Source: Clarkia xantiana subsp. parviflora
Lineage: Eukaryota; Streptophyta; Magnoliopsida; Myrtales; Onagraceae
Direction of reading: 5' to 3'
DNA: 64,000 bases
Assembly (NCBI GenBank): GCA_036873135.1
Contig: JAPTYO010000008.1
Coordinates: 41,144,819 to 41,208,818, forward strand
In this document: positions 33,598 to 44,783 of the stretch, piece after piece
How the letters are laid out: each line of letters begins with the position of its first letter
How positions within the stretch are numbered: position 1 is the stretch's first letter
The notes under the pieces: generated by a model
What the model was told of the DNA's origin: nothing
The model's database searches: none
Seen by the model: only the letters and a program-made list of their open reading frames with translations
Made by a program: the position numbers and the translations under genes

Positions 33598-34398
33598 TGT
33601 TAGGTTCTAAGTTTTAGGTCAACGGGTCGTCGGCCTAAACCTTACTCCTCACTGGTGAAACTACGGGTTCGGTGCTCCTGGGTCCTGTCATTCTGATCCG
33701 TGTCCTTCTGCTTCCTTGCTTCTCTCCTCGTACCCTGCAAGAGGGGCAGTATCAAGCACGGAGGGGGGGGGGTGGTGCTTGATGAACCCTCTCCGATGCC
33801 TAAGTCAGAATGATATTTCTAGAGAAATAAAGCTAGAGAGATGCCAGAGCTAAGCTTCACAATTAGCCAAGATGATCAAATGAATGGTGGAAGGGTGGTA
33901 TTTATAGGCAACGGTGTCATTAAGGTGGCTTAATGACATCGTTAACCTTTAAACACAATTAATTAGTCCTTGATCACATAATAAAATCCTTAAAGCACGG
34001 AGAGGTTGGCGGAAATAATCTAAGTGCGGGAGTCGGGAAATGGAGCCGGGGCCCTTGGGGGCGGGGAGAAAATCTGACCCCCAAGGGTAGGGGTTGGGTG
34101 TGGCCACCCAACCCCTCCCAACCCTATCTCCCCTAGGGGAGATAGGGTTGGCTGACCCGATCTCCCCTAGGGGAGATAGGGTTGGCTGACCCGATCTCCC
34201 CTAGGGGAGGTCTGGTTTGGCCACCCGACCTCACCTAGGTGAGTTCGTCGCGGTCCGGACGAGTATTTTCGCCTCGTCCGGACCGTTGGCGTTTTGGCAG
34301 GGTGTTTGGGTCGAAGTTTCGATTTATAACTATTAACGGGGTGATCAACATAAGACGATTCGGAAGTCAACGGGTTCAAATTGGGTGTATATCCATCA
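33598..34398 (-). repeat. Element A 5' LTR
   Basis: 801 bp. Differs from the left copy by a few substitutions and by extra copies of the TCTCCCCTAGGGGAGA palindrome with a GGGTTGGCTGACCCGA spacer (34120-34210). TATA box on the minus strand near 33899-33907. A longer G run (about 33764-33775) also differs in length. Confidence 0.93.
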
Positions 34399-35395
34399 GT
34401 CGCATTCTCGACGTCAGCTACTCGGATTGTACAAGCTAAATCTTGGTCAAATGCGGAAAAGTTGATAGACCTGGGATACACGGGTCAAGACTTCACATGG
34501 ACCAACAGATGTAACCCCCCTGACTTGGTAATGGAACGCTTGGATCGTACTATGGTCAATCTGAAATGGAAAATCCTTTTTCCACATTCAACTAATCGTC
34601 ATTTAGAAATGATTACTTCTGATCATTGCCCATTCCTCCTCAACTTTCTCCTCCACAACCTTACACATAGGAAGAACCAACATTATCGGTTTGAATCAAT
34701 GTGGCTTAGACATCCACCTTTTACCAACCTAGTCAGACGCTCTTGGGATTGGAATCCGGTAAGCTTGGATTAATCATAATTTTGTTAGAAATTGCGTAGC
34801 TTTAGAACAGGCTTGAGGAAATGGAACCGAACAACCTTCGGTCACTCGGAAACTTCGATTTGGTACACACTAGCCAGACTGAACGATATGCAATGCTCCA
34901 ACGCTTCCAAAACAGTTTCTGACCAAATAACTAAGGAGCTTCAGGAGATTTACACTAGTCAGAGATCACGTGGAGACAAAAATGGAGACAAATCTGGCAA
35001 CAAGTTGGGGACCATAACACGAAATTCTTCCATGCTTTTGCAATCGCAAGACGGAGACGGGACTCACTGTTCTCAATCATAACTGAAGAAGGCACAACCT
35101 TGGACATACCGACTCAAGTCTCGGATCATGTCAGAGACTACTGCCAACTTCTCTTCCAAGCGCAACCTGATCTTGGTCCACCCTCCTCAACCCAACGCAA
35201 CATCCTAAAGATCAAAACAGACTTGATCCTCTCCCTTTGAGAACAAGCAACCGACACAGAAATGAACAAGGCTCTATCACAACAAGGCCCCGATAAAGCT
35301 CCTGGGTCAGACGACTTCCCGCAAATTTTCTTCCACCAGATAGCATGAGATAACCAAAACGGACCTGGCAAGTGCTACACATCACTTTTTCCACT
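34399..35395 (+). mobile_element. LINE, piece 2 of 4 (endonuclease end to RT start)
   Basis: Resumes the LINE cut at 8334. 34450-34640 encodes the endonuclease C terminus: KLIDLGYTGQDFTWTN, MERLDRTM, and SDHCPFLL (catalytic His region). 34660-35390 is the linker between endonuclease and reverse transcriptase (RFESMWLRHPPF, then FGHSETSI), with frameshifts, leading to PDKAPGSDDFP (about 35290-35325), a conserved start of the LINE RT. The first five bases, GTCGC, are the element A target duplication; the last five, CCACT, are the element B duplication. Confidence 0.88.
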
Positions 35396-36115
35396 TGATG
35401 GGTTTCGCTATGGCCGTTAGGCCCTTTAATGACGAGTAAACGATGAATAGGCCCACTGGGCCCTAAGAGAAGTCAAGAAGACCAATGCGGAGGGTCCCGA
35501 TGAGAGGAGTCCCGATGGTGAAGGGTCCCGACAAGGTCGGCCCCGATATGCGAGCTGGACGCTCCCGATGAGATGCCTTTAAGTAGGCCCCGATGATGAA
35601 TCCCTGAGAATGTTGGCCCTGTCACGATGACTAGGGGCCCCGAGCGGTGACACAATGAGATAACTCTGGAGTCCTCGATACTGGTCGGGACTTGCTATCA
35701 GAGGTTGAGGCCGAGATACGCGGAGCGTGGCCGAGATAGACGAGATCATGGCCGAGATAGGCGGGATCGTGGCCGAGATACGCGGAGCGTGGCCGAGATA
35801 GGCGAGATCATGGCCGAGATAGGCGGGATCGTGGCCGAGATAAGCGGAACGTGGGCTAACCGCCCCAGCGGTTCACCAGGTAACTGAGGTAGCTCTTCGC
35901 CTATAAAAGGGCAGAAATTACCTCAGATCACATACGTTTTTGAGATACTGAGAATCTTGCTTACCAGTTTATTGAGATAATCGAGATACTCATTTAAGCA
36001 TCGGAGAGGGATTCTGGGTCACCGCCCGGTCTATTCCCCTCTTGCAGGATTACGTGGAGCGAAGGAGTTCGGATCGCCGTCAAGACCGTACCGGAGTTCC
36101 AACCGTGATCCAACA
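35396..36115 (+). repeat. Element B 5' LTR
   Basis: 720 bp, TGATGGG...CAACA. A tandem array of GTGGCCGAGATA units of about 22 bp lies at 35708-35850, upstream of the TATA box CTATAAAAGG at 35901. 35980-35987 (ATCGAGAT) is the unoccupied counterpart of the hAT target in the other LTR. Confidence 0.96.
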
Positions 36116-36133
36116 TTGGCGCCATCTGTGGGA
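36116..36133 (+). other. Element B primer-binding site
   Basis: TTGGCGCCATCTGTGGGA directly after the 5' LTR; Athila/Tat-type. Confidence 0.9.
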
Positions 36134-36152
36134 AACACAACGAAAAGCAACA

Positions 36153-39100
36153 ATGACTTCTACTCGTTCAATGGCGGCTGGCAAGCAGAGAAAGCAAGGA
36201 CAATCTGGTGGTTCCCGTCATCCTGTTGGTACTCTGAACTCGCCACCGGAGCGTGCTGAGGACCAAAATCTCCCTGCTGAGGTTTCCCAAACAGGGGGGC
36301 ACAACGAAGTTCCTGAGGATACGGCTAGACACCAAGAGAATAGAGAGGAGGATGCTCCCGGTGCTCCTCCAAACGCAGATCTGGAAAAAGCCGTGGCGGA
36401 TGCCATGCTGATGTTCTTAGAGGCCATGGAGGCTCTCCTAGAGCGAAGAGAGGCTGCCAAGAGACAGGAGGAGGCGCCTCCGCCAAGGGAGGTTCAGAAT
36501 GTACAGGAGGCCTAACCCAGAAATCGGGACAAGGGCAAGGAACCCGCTCAGTCGGAGCGATTTGTGATTGATGGGCCAGGACCAGTGCAGCATAGGACCA
36601 TTCCCCTTAATGGTCCCATCACCCCCGATAAGGTGGTGAAGATCGTGAACATCTACATGGGGAACCAGAAGCCGATGATGTCGGAACTGAGGGATCGATC
36701 CACTCATCCCTTTGTTCCCCGATTGATAGACACCCTCGCCCCGCCAGGGCTGGCTATCCCCACGATTAAGGAGTATGATGGCGAAGGAGATCCAGTTCGC
36801 CATGTCCAGAAGCATCTCATGGCCTGTCTAGGTAGGGCCCCGAATGACGATATTGTGTGTGTGCTGTTCCCAGGTACACTTGGTGAGAGGGCCCTGACGT
36901 GGTTATTCAGCCTGCCCCCGGGATGCATTTCCAGCTGGGCTGACATGCACGACCGTTTCATTCAGCAGTACCAGGGTCGTCGACGCCTCTTGAAGAGCGT
37001 GAGATCCCTGGCCCAGGTGGTGCAGAGGCCCGATGAATCGCTGGCACATTATTACCAGCGGTACACGGCCAGTGTGGCCGAGATCGATGAGCAGATATCG
37101 GAAGGAGAGACTATTCGCACCTTCCTTCGGAACCTGACAGCCCCCTATGGTTCCGACATGATGCACAGCGTGGCTGAAAAGGCTGTGTGGAACATGGAAG
37201 CACTGCAAAAGAGGGTGAAGCAGCAAATCGATGTGCAGGAGTCGAAGATAGCTGCTGGAGAGCTTGATCCTCCGAAGTCCAATAAAGGGAAGCAGTCGCT
37301 CAAGCCATTGGATGACCATAAGCGGAAGGATAAATCCGAAGGTAGTCGGAGTCGAGGTCGTTCTGATCGAAGGGAGGACAGACGTCCCCCGAGGAAGGAC
37401 AAGTGGGAGGACTACCACATCCCTCTGAATAGCTCCATGGCGGAGGTGTTAATGGTGATGGATCGACAGGGTATCTCTAGGTACCCCCCGAAGAAGGAAG
37501 GAGAGTTTTTGGGATCCCGCACCGACCGTTACTGTCGATTCCACCGCGCCAGCTGTCACGACACTAACCATTGTCGGGAGCTGAAGAAGGAGATTGAAAA
37601 GCTGATCCAGAAGGGGAAGCTTAAGGAGTTTGTGGCTGAAAGGCGGTGTCGTTCCCGCTCCCGATCTCGATCGCGGTCCCGTTCCCGATCCTGCGATCGG
37701 TCCCCAAAGAAGAAGAAGTCGGAGCCAGAGTCTTCTGGTTCCCGTAAGGAGAAGCGGGGCACCATCAATGTGATTCACGAAGGATTTGCCGCGGGAGGTG
37801 ACACCACAGCCTCTCGGGAGGTCTATGCCTCTAGAATTTCCGCTGCTGTGGTGTTGGGCAAGAGGTCCCGATCCTGGACCGCGAAGGAAGAGATGGTGAT
37901 TTCCTTTTCAGCGGAGGACCTGGTTGGAGTGGAGACTCCACATGATGATGCTTTGGTCGTGACCCTGGACGTGGATGGGTACGAGATGAAGCGAATTTTG
38001 ATCGATGGAGGGAGCTCCTCCGATATTCTGTTTATGGACGCGCTGGAGGCCATGGGGAAAACGAAGAAGGATCTGAAGCAGGTGAACTTCCCGATGGTTG
38101 GATTCTCTGGTATTACCTCCTTTCCGCTGGGAATGATCACCTTACCAGTGGAGTTCGGTAGCGGGTGGAAAGCGGAGAGGAAGAATGTGGACTTCGTGGT
38201 GGTTGAGTCCGCAGGGACTTATAATGCGATTATCGGGAGAACTACCATCAATCCCCTGATGGCTGTTGCCTCGACTGTTCACCAGAAGATGAAGTTCCCG
38301 ACTGACCATGGAGTCGGGGAGGTCAAGGACGACCAGGTGGCTTCCAGGAAGTGCTATGTTAATGCCACCCGAACGAAAAGATGGGAGGCTATGACTATCC
38401 TCCAGACCGATGCTGGTCCCATAGAGGAGTGTGGGCGTCCCGCCCCTATGGAGGATTTGAAGGAGGTCGAGATTGACGGATCTCAGAGGAAGGTGAAAAT
38501 CGGGTCCGCCCTGCCCGACGAGAGGGCCCGAGAATTGATTGAGCTGCTGAAGGAGTTCAAGGAGCTGTTTGCCTGGTCCACGAGTGACATGCCAGGAATC
38601 AGCCCCGACGTGATTGTGCATGAGTTGAAGATTGATCCCGCGATCAAGCCTATCGCGCAGAAAAGGCGTCTGATGGGTGCGGACAAGAGGATCGCGATCC
38701 AGCAGGAGGTGGGCAGGTTGCTCGATGCTGGATTCATCAAAGAGCTCCGATTCCAGACTTGGGTTGCCAACCCGGTTCTGGTGAAGAAGAGCAATGGGAA
38801 ATGGCGGATGTGTGTTGATTTCCGCGATTTGAATAAGGTTTGCCCGAAGGATAGTTACCCGCTTCCGAGGATTGATCAGTTGGTGGATGCCACATCGGGA
38901 CATGAATTGCTGAGCCTCATGGATGCTTACTCGGGCTATAATCAGATCAAGATGGCTAAGGAGGATGCTCCCCACACTGCCTTTTATGCTGATAGTGACA
39001 TCTATCACTACGATGTCATGCCCTTTGGATTGATCAATGCCGGGCCAACTTATCAAAGGATGGTGAACAAGCTGTTCGGGGACATGCTGGGGAAAACCAT

Positions 39101-41741
39101 GGAGGCTTACGTGGACGATATGCTGGTGAAGTTCCGACAGGCCGAGGATCATGTCCACAACTTAGCCACGGCGTTTGAGCGGATGAGGTTTCATCAAGTT
39201 CGCTTGAACCCGACCAAGTGCGCCTTCGGAGTCCACTCGGGGAAGTTTTTGGGCTTTATGGTAAGCCAGAGAGAAATTGAGGTGAACCCTGAGAAGTTGA
39301 GGGCAATCGAGGAGATGCAGTCTCCGATAAATCATCGGGAGGTGTAAGTGCTGAATGGCCGACTGGCTGCAATGAATCGCTTCCTGTCCAAGGCAAGTGG
39401 CCGATCTATGCCGTTTTTTGAAGTTCTGAGGGCCAACAAGAAGTTTGAGTGGACTGCCAAGTGTGAAGAGGCGTTCCAGGCACTCAAGCAGCACCTTCGC
39501 ACCCTCCCGCCATTGGCGAAACCGATCCCAGGCGAGCCGCTCTATCTATATTTGGTTGTTTCTGAGTTTGCTATTAGCTCTGTGTTAGTGAAGATTGTCG
39601 AGGGTAATCAAGTCCCCGTGTATTATGTAAGCAAGGCGTTTGCCAAATCTGAAATGAATTATCCCGCCGTTGAGAAGTATCTTTTTGCGTTGATCACTAC
39701 TGCTCGGAAGCTAAGGCCTTACTTCCATGCGCATGAGATTACTGTGTTGACGAATCAACATCTGAAGCATTTTTTGAACCGACCTGATGCGTCGGGGAGA
39801 TTAGTGAAATGGGCAGTCGAGCTTAGTGAGTGCCGCATTCACTTTGCTCAGAGAACGGCTATTAAGGGCCAGGCGTTGGCGGATTTCATAGCAGAGTCTA
39901 CAGCTCCCGATCTGGAAGAATCGGGCCCTGTAGAGGGGGCAACCATGGAGGTCCCGATAGCAGAGCAACCAGAAATGGCGGAGCAATCAGAACAGCCAAA
40001 TGAGGAAAATACTTGGGAAATGTACACGGATGGCTCTTCGAGTTCAGACGGATCAGGAGCAGGGTTCGTATTGATACCACCAGGCGGGGGTGAGCCCCTT
40101 CGATATGCTTTGGCCTTAACGTTTAGGGCCACGAACAACGAAGCTGAGTATGAGGCTCTTATTACAGGCCTCAAAATTGCCAAAGGTACGGGAGTTGGTC
40201 ACTTAAGGGTGAAATGTGACGCGGGCCTGATTGTGAATCAAGTCCAAGGACGATATGAGGCGAAGAGCCCGATGATGAGAAAGTACCTTCGCGAGGTGCA
40301 AGTCTTGAAGGAGAGCTTCAAAAGTTTCGACATCGAGGCAATCCCAAGGGAGGAAAATGCGGAAGCGGATGCCTTGAGCAAATTTGCCTTGGGGGCACCC
40401 CTAGAGGAAAATCGGAAGGTGCACTTCTTGGAGAAGGTGATCTTATCGACCACCGACCCATCGGAGGTCTGTGCTATTGAAGCAGGATCGGAGGAGGAGC
40501 CCACTTGGATGACCCCGATAGTCGCGTATCTGACTACGGGGGCAGTCCCCGACGATGGAGTGGTAGCTGACAGGATACATCGGATCGCGGTCAAATACGT
40601 GGTGGTGGACAATCAGTTATACAAAAAGGGGTGGTTCTCGACTCCTTACTTGAAATGTGTGGCTGATCCCGACACAAGTCGGATCCTTAGGGAAGTGCAT
40701 GAAGGGGTCGCGGCTTGTCACGAAGGGGCCCGATCCATTACGAGGAAAGTGCTGAATTTGGGCTATTACTAGCCTTCGATGAGCAAGGAGGCGACGTTAT
40801 TAGTCCGATCTTGTGACGCGTGCCAGAGGTATGCTCCGAATATCATGGCTCCGGCTGCTAATCTGATGTCCATCAAGAGTGCTTGGCCCTTCGTGCAGTG
40901 GGGTATCGACTTGGTGGGACCCCTCCCACAGGCACAAGGTCAGTGTAAATATTTGCTTGTGGCCATTGATTATTTTTCGAAATGGATAGAAGCTAAGGCA
41001 TTGGCCAAGACGACGGGGAACCAAATCGTCAAGTTTCTCCAAACCCATATTATATCCAGATACGGGATTCATAAGGTGGTGATCAGCGATAATGGTCCAC
41101 CGTTTAACGGGGCTCAAGTGAAGGAGTATCTGGAGGAGTTGAACATCGAGCATCGAACAGCCGCTGTCCATCATGCTCAGACTAATGGACAGGTGGAGTC
41201 AGCCAACAAAATCGTGATGGATGACCTGAAGAAGAGGGTCTACGCCTTGAAGGGAAAATGGCTGAACGACCTGGAAAATGTGCTTTGGGCTGTTAGAACG
41301 ACACCCAAACGATCAACTGGGGAGACTCCGTTTGGCCTTGTTTATGGCACGAAGGTTGTTGCTCCTGTGGAAATAGCTGCGGTGTCCCATCAGATGAGAT
41401 ATTATGAGCCTTTGACGAATAATGAAATGAGACGTCTGGATTTGGACTTGCTCGAGGAAAAGAGGCGGGAAGCCGATGAAGTCCAGGCTCGAATGCGTTT
41501 GGCGACGGCCAGATATTACAATCGGCGAGTTAAGTCCCGACAGTTCTTCGTCGGGGAGCTGGTTTGGCGTCAGAACGAGTTCACCCTTTTGGATCGGATC
41601 AACAAGATGTCACCAAAATGGGAAGGACCTTATAAGGTCGTGGGGATGCCAGCTCCGAATGCGTATAAGTTGGAAGACCTCGATGGCAGAGTATTGAAGC
41701 ATTCTTTCAGTGGCGAACACTTGAAGAAATGTCATGCTTGA
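36153..41741 (+). pseudogene. Element B Gag-Pol polyprotein, single frame with three stops
   Basis: Starts MTSTRSMAAGKQ at 36153. Gag capsid 36720-37240 (DRFIQQYQGRRRLL); knuckle YCRFHRASCHDTNHC (about 37530); RS repeat (about 37650-37700); protease ILIDGGSSSDILFMDA (about 37996); RT DFRDLNKVCPKD, MPFGLINAG, YVDDMLVK (about 39110); RNase H-type stretch EMYTDGSSSSDGSGAGF (about 40018) with NNEAEYEALI; integrase HEGVAACH...CDACQRYA (40698-40830), WGIDLVGPLP, SDNGPPFNGAQ, TNGQVESANK, ending HSFSGEHLKKCHA at 41741. Stops: TAA 36513-36515 and TAA 39345-39347 (Gln in D) and TAG 40770-40772 (Trp in D), all transitions. No frameshift was seen. Known order PR-RT-RH-IN of gypsy. Confidence 0.94.
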
Positions 41742-41743
41742 TG

Positions 41744-42215
41744 AAAAGTCGCCTTAAGTGGTGCCCGATGAAAGGTCGCCCTAAGTGGTGCCCAATGAAA
41801 AGTCGCCTTAAGTGGTGCCCGATGTAAAATCGCCTTAAGTGGTGTAAGTTATTTATCGTTTGATTCGATGTAAGCAGATTTTGTGCCATCAATGAATAAA
41901 GAGGTTGCTTCCGATCAGATTATTCTTAGATTTATTCTAAGTGTTGTTAAGTCGCCTTAAGTGGTGCAAGTTGTTAAGTCGTCTTAAGTGATGCATGGTT
42001 CTTAGATTTATTCTAAGTGTGGTTAAGTCGCCTTAAGTGGTGCACGAGATTAAGTCGCCTTAAGTGGTGCACGAGAAAAAGTCGCCTTAAGTGGTGCGCG
42101 AGATTAAGTCGCCTTAAGTGGTGCACGGGACTAAATCGTCTTAAGTGATGTATTGAAATGTCTTAAGTGGCGAGGTTTCGCCTTAAGTGGCATAGTTAAG
42201 TCGCTTTGAGAAGTG
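41744..42215. repeat. Element B tandem-repeat zone
   Basis: Many direct copies of a 20-30 bp unit with core AAGTCGCCTTAAGTGGTGC, interrupted by non-repeated sequence at about 41850-41940. Same unit as in D (16480-16934) in the same place relative to integrase and antisense gene. Confidence 0.88.
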
Positions 42216-42320
42216 CAATGGAAAATCGGAACTAAGATAGTTTGATATTGATGAGGGCTCAAAGGCCCAAGGATGCATTACAAGGAAAGGAAAATTACAA
42301 GGACTATGAAGATAGAGCAT

Positions 42321-43083
42321 TTAAGCTTGGTCCTTGTCGGCATCAGCGGGAGCAGGATCCACGAGATCTGTGGTAGAAGGCTCCACGGGTTCAGCTGCTG
42401 GAGGGTCGATTATCGGGGGGTCAACTGTCGGAGGATCGGCACTTGGAAGCTCCGCCATGTCTTCAACACCCGCGGGAGTGTTCCCCTCATCACTCTCCTC
42501 CGAGAGGGCGAAGTACTTCTTCGCAAAGGGAGCGAGAGTCGCAGACTTGTCGAAGTTGATGGCGTCGCCATACTCCAGATGGAGCTCCTCGACCGCGTTG
42601 AAGAGGGTGTTCTCCACCTCCGTGGTGCAGAATTTCACCCCGTCAGCTTGGAAGTCCTCAGATCCCCGATAATCTTCCCGGCCCTTGGTCTCAGCCGCGA
42701 CCAGCTTTGCAGGAACCTCAGCAATTTGCTCCTCCAGAGCCTTCTTCTCAAGGACAATTTTGTCCCGAGCTTCTGCATCCTTCTCGGAGAGCTGCGTCGT
42801 AGGCAGTCACCGAGATCTCGTTGGGAGCATAATCAAAATGGAAGGGTTTCCTCCCCTCGGAACTGGATCGCTGTCTGAAAATCAGCCATGGCAAGGAAAG
42901 GCATATTGGGTTTTTCGGAAAATTACAAGCGAACTAATCGAAGATGAAGGAAAAGCTACACTAACATCAGGGAAGGAAGTCTTACAAGACATGATGATTC
43001 GAAGTGGGAAGGATGGTCTTGATGATTGCCGGAAAGTTGATCGGAGAATGGAAAGCCGAAGAAGAACCTTAGCTTTTGAAATC
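42321..43083 (-). pseudogene. Element B antisense gene, internally deleted
   Basis: On the minus strand the start MS (ATGTCTT, about 42992-42998) is followed by an intron donor GTAAGA and an acceptor TTTTCAG near 42884, as in D. Exon 2 has lost one base compared with D (frameshift), runs to ALREG near 42790, then jumps directly to the coiled-coil end and acidic tail (KILVLEKKALEEQ to DADKDQA, 42780-42321). Nearly 2 kb present in D is missing, including the AIRVW domain. The TATA box at about 43136-43146 is kept. So this copy is a deletion derivative. Confidence 0.75.
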
Positions 43084-43510
43084 GTATAGCTTTTGAAATT
43101 GCAGAAACGGTAAAAGAGAAACAGTGCCCAGGGTTAGGGTTTTATAGGAGAAGGGACAAGTGAAAGGACGTTCTAATCTGGGTCGTCGAAGTTGAAGCGT
43201 TTCAATCTGAGCCGTTGAGATGAAACGAACGGAATGGAAAGGGAAGTAATGAAGAAACGGCCTCAAAAGCACTTTTTCAGAAAAAGCAGGCGCGAAAAAT
43301 CAGGCACGGGTGCCAAAGACGTCACTTCGTCACCTGCTGCATTTAATGGATGAGTAACCGAGGAGTCTTCTCGGATTTGGTGACTATCCTCGAGGTATCG
43401 AGGAATCGTGGAGGAGAAGATCCGTATCAAGTGACTTTATCAAGGGAAAGGTCCCCGACTCCGATGTCGGGAGGTCGGGAGTTGAAAGACACGATGAACT
43501 GTAAGTCCCT

Positions 43511-43527
43511 CATGTCTTGGGGGCAAA
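43511..43527 (+). other. Element B polypurine tract
   Basis: CATGTCTTGGGGGCAAA immediately before the 3' LTR; identical to the tract of D. Confidence 0.85.
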
Positions 43528-44118
43528 TGATGGGTTTCGCTATGGCCGTTATATCCTTTAACGACGAGTAAACGGTGAATAGGACCACTGGGCCCTAAGA
43601 GAGGTCAAGAAGACCAATGCGGAGGGTCCCGATGAGAGGAGTCCCGATGGTGAAGGGTCCCGACAAGGTCGGCCCCGATATGCGAGCTGGACGCTCCCGA
43701 TGAGATGCCTTTATGTAGGCCCCGATGATGAATCTCTGAGAATGTTGGCCCTGTCACGATGACGAGGGGCCCCGAGCGGTGACACAATGAGATAACTCTG
43801 GAGTCCCCGATACTGGTCGGGACATGCTATCAGAGGTTGAGGCCGAGATACGCGGAGCGTGGCCGAGATAGATGAGATCATGGCCGAGATAGGCGGGATC
43901 GTGGCCGAGATACGCGGAGCGTGGCCGAGATAGGCGAGATCATGGCCGAGATAGGCGGGATCGTGGCCGAGATAAGCGGAACGTGGGCTAACCGCCCCAG
44001 CGGTTCACCAGGAAACTGAGGTAGCTCTTCGCCTATAAAGGGCAGAAGTTACCTCAGATCACATACGTTTTTGAGATACTGAGACTCTTGCTTGCCAGTT
44101 TATTGAAATAATCGAGAT

Positions 44119-44380
44119 TAGGGCTGGCAATTTGTGTCACGACACGATAGCACGACACGAACACGCACGACAAAATCCGTGTTCGTGCTGGACTTTTCTG
44201 ACACGTTAGCACGATAGCACGAACACGATAGCACGACAAAATTATCGTGCCGTGTTCGTGTTAATGTCTCAAAACACGCACGACACGATAGCACGATTGT
44301 GTGGTAGCACGATTAACACGATAACACGGAAATATTCGTGCGTGTTAAACACGATAGCACGAAAATTACTGAACAATGAC
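44119..44380 (+). repeat. hAT left end: TIR and subterminal repeats
   Basis: 14-bp TIR then about 240 bp crowded with ATAGCACGA / CACGATAGCACGA words in mixed orientation. These are likely transposase binding sites by analogy with other hAT elements. Confidence 0.85.
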
Positions 44381-44783
44381 CAATTTTGAGCCGTTTTGGG
44401 TAACATGGGCAGAAATGAATATTTGGAAACTTGGGCTGAATTAATCTGTCTTAATTTAAGCCCAAGTAATCTCTTGGTCTCAGCCTAGAGCCAACCCTAG
44501 CGTAGTATCTGCCGTTTCTTCTTTAGACTTAGGTTAGGTTTAGAATTTGCTCTTGATCTCTTGCTCTCTTCGTCTTCCTCTCCAAAAATCATCTTCTAGG
44601 GTTTGAGTTACTGCACTACAACATCGGTCTTCTTCGTGCTCTTCACTAGATCTCGTCACAGTGGTAAGTTCTTCAATTACTCTGATTTAGAACGTTCTTC
44701 TAACTCCTCACTCCTCAACTCTGTAACGATAGATATAATCATCTTATTTTTTTTTTCATCCCAGGTCTTATTCGAATAGAACC

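Larger units (their letters stand above)
8335..34398 (-). mobile_element. Element A: Tat-like Ty3/gypsy, non-autonomous, with two nested insertions
   Basis: Long terminal repeats at 8335-9082 and 33598-34398, TG...CA ends, near-matching 5-bp target duplication (GTCGT/GTCGC) in the LINE endonuclease. The primer-binding motif TTGGCGCC lies inside the right LTR, so the element reads leftward. Without the nested D (12344-22820) and C1 (27283-32800) it is about 10 kb. Order on the minus strand: 5' LTR, PBS, gag with low-complexity N terminus, protease, a second gag-like segment, tandem repeats, an antisense gene, purine tract, 3' LTR. I found no reverse transcriptase, RNase H or integrase, so it must be non-autonomous. 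LTRs differ by few substitutions plus a repeat-number change, which suggests a recent insertion. Confidence 0.88.

Noticed and set aside
38142..39158. 338-residue minus-strand frame opposite element B RT
   Set aside because: Mirror frame of the RT, same as the one opposite D; no start context, no domain.
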